Origin: an uncultured Alcanivoracaceae bacterium
Lineage (GTDB): Bacteria; Pseudomonadota; Gammaproteobacteria; Pseudomonadales; Alcanivoracaceae
DNA: 6,280 bases
Direction: 5' to 3'
Assembly (NCBI GenBank): GCA_937943665.1
Contig: CALEAR010000252.1
Span: forward strand, 1 to 6,280
Shown here one piece after another: positions 6,279 through 6,280 of the stretch (the first letter of the stretch is position 1; the number at the start of each line of letters is the position of its first letter). Below the pieces are notes generated by a model. The model had not been told where the DNA came from and made no database searches. It worked only from the letters and a program-made list of their open reading frames with translations. The translations under genes and the position numbers were made by a program.

Positions 6279-6280
6279 TA

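Overview
The window reads as part of a gammaproteobacterial chromosome, probably from a marine or hydrocarbon-using group of the Alcanivorax/Marinobacter/Ketobacter kind. That lineage guess rests on gene content (an AlkB-like membrane oxygenase beside a MalT/AlkS-type regulator, and a TRAP system with an AdeT-type binding protein) and on moderate GC, not on any phylogenetic marker. Five protein genes fill almost all of the sequence. No tRNA, rRNA, CRISPR array, insertion sequence or phage gene was seen.

Left part, plus strand (1-1918): the C-terminal part of an AlkB-like integral-membrane di-iron hydroxylase or desaturase enters from the left edge and stops at 639. A strong intrinsic terminator follows at 655-683. 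Next comes a 400-residue regulator (716-1918) with a MalT/AlkS-type ATPase module joined directly to a LuxR-type DNA-binding domain. The large TPR sensor region that normally separates these two parts is absent.

Middle and right part, minus strand (6193 down to 1946): a compact three-gene operon encodes, in transcription order, a lipoprotein that may be TatT-like, a periplasmic solute-binding protein of the AdeT1/2 type (often mislabelled as an RND component), and a 700-residue TRAP permease in which the small (DctQ) and large (DctM) subunits appear fused. The gaps are 25 and 53 nt, each gene has a good ribosome binding site, and a hairpin lies between the binding-protein and permease genes. 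A probable terminator of a further minus-strand gene lies at the right edge.

The two blocks converge. The regulator and permease genes end 27 nt apart, and a perfect 15-bp hairpin at 1916-1948 pairs their two TAA stop codons with each other. A plausible reading is a hydrocarbon or lipid oxidation locus next to an uptake system for an organic acid or other lipid-related compound. The pairing is inferred from position only. The most unusual items are the sensor-less regulator, the periplasmic insert in the fused TRAP permease, and the stop-codon hairpin.
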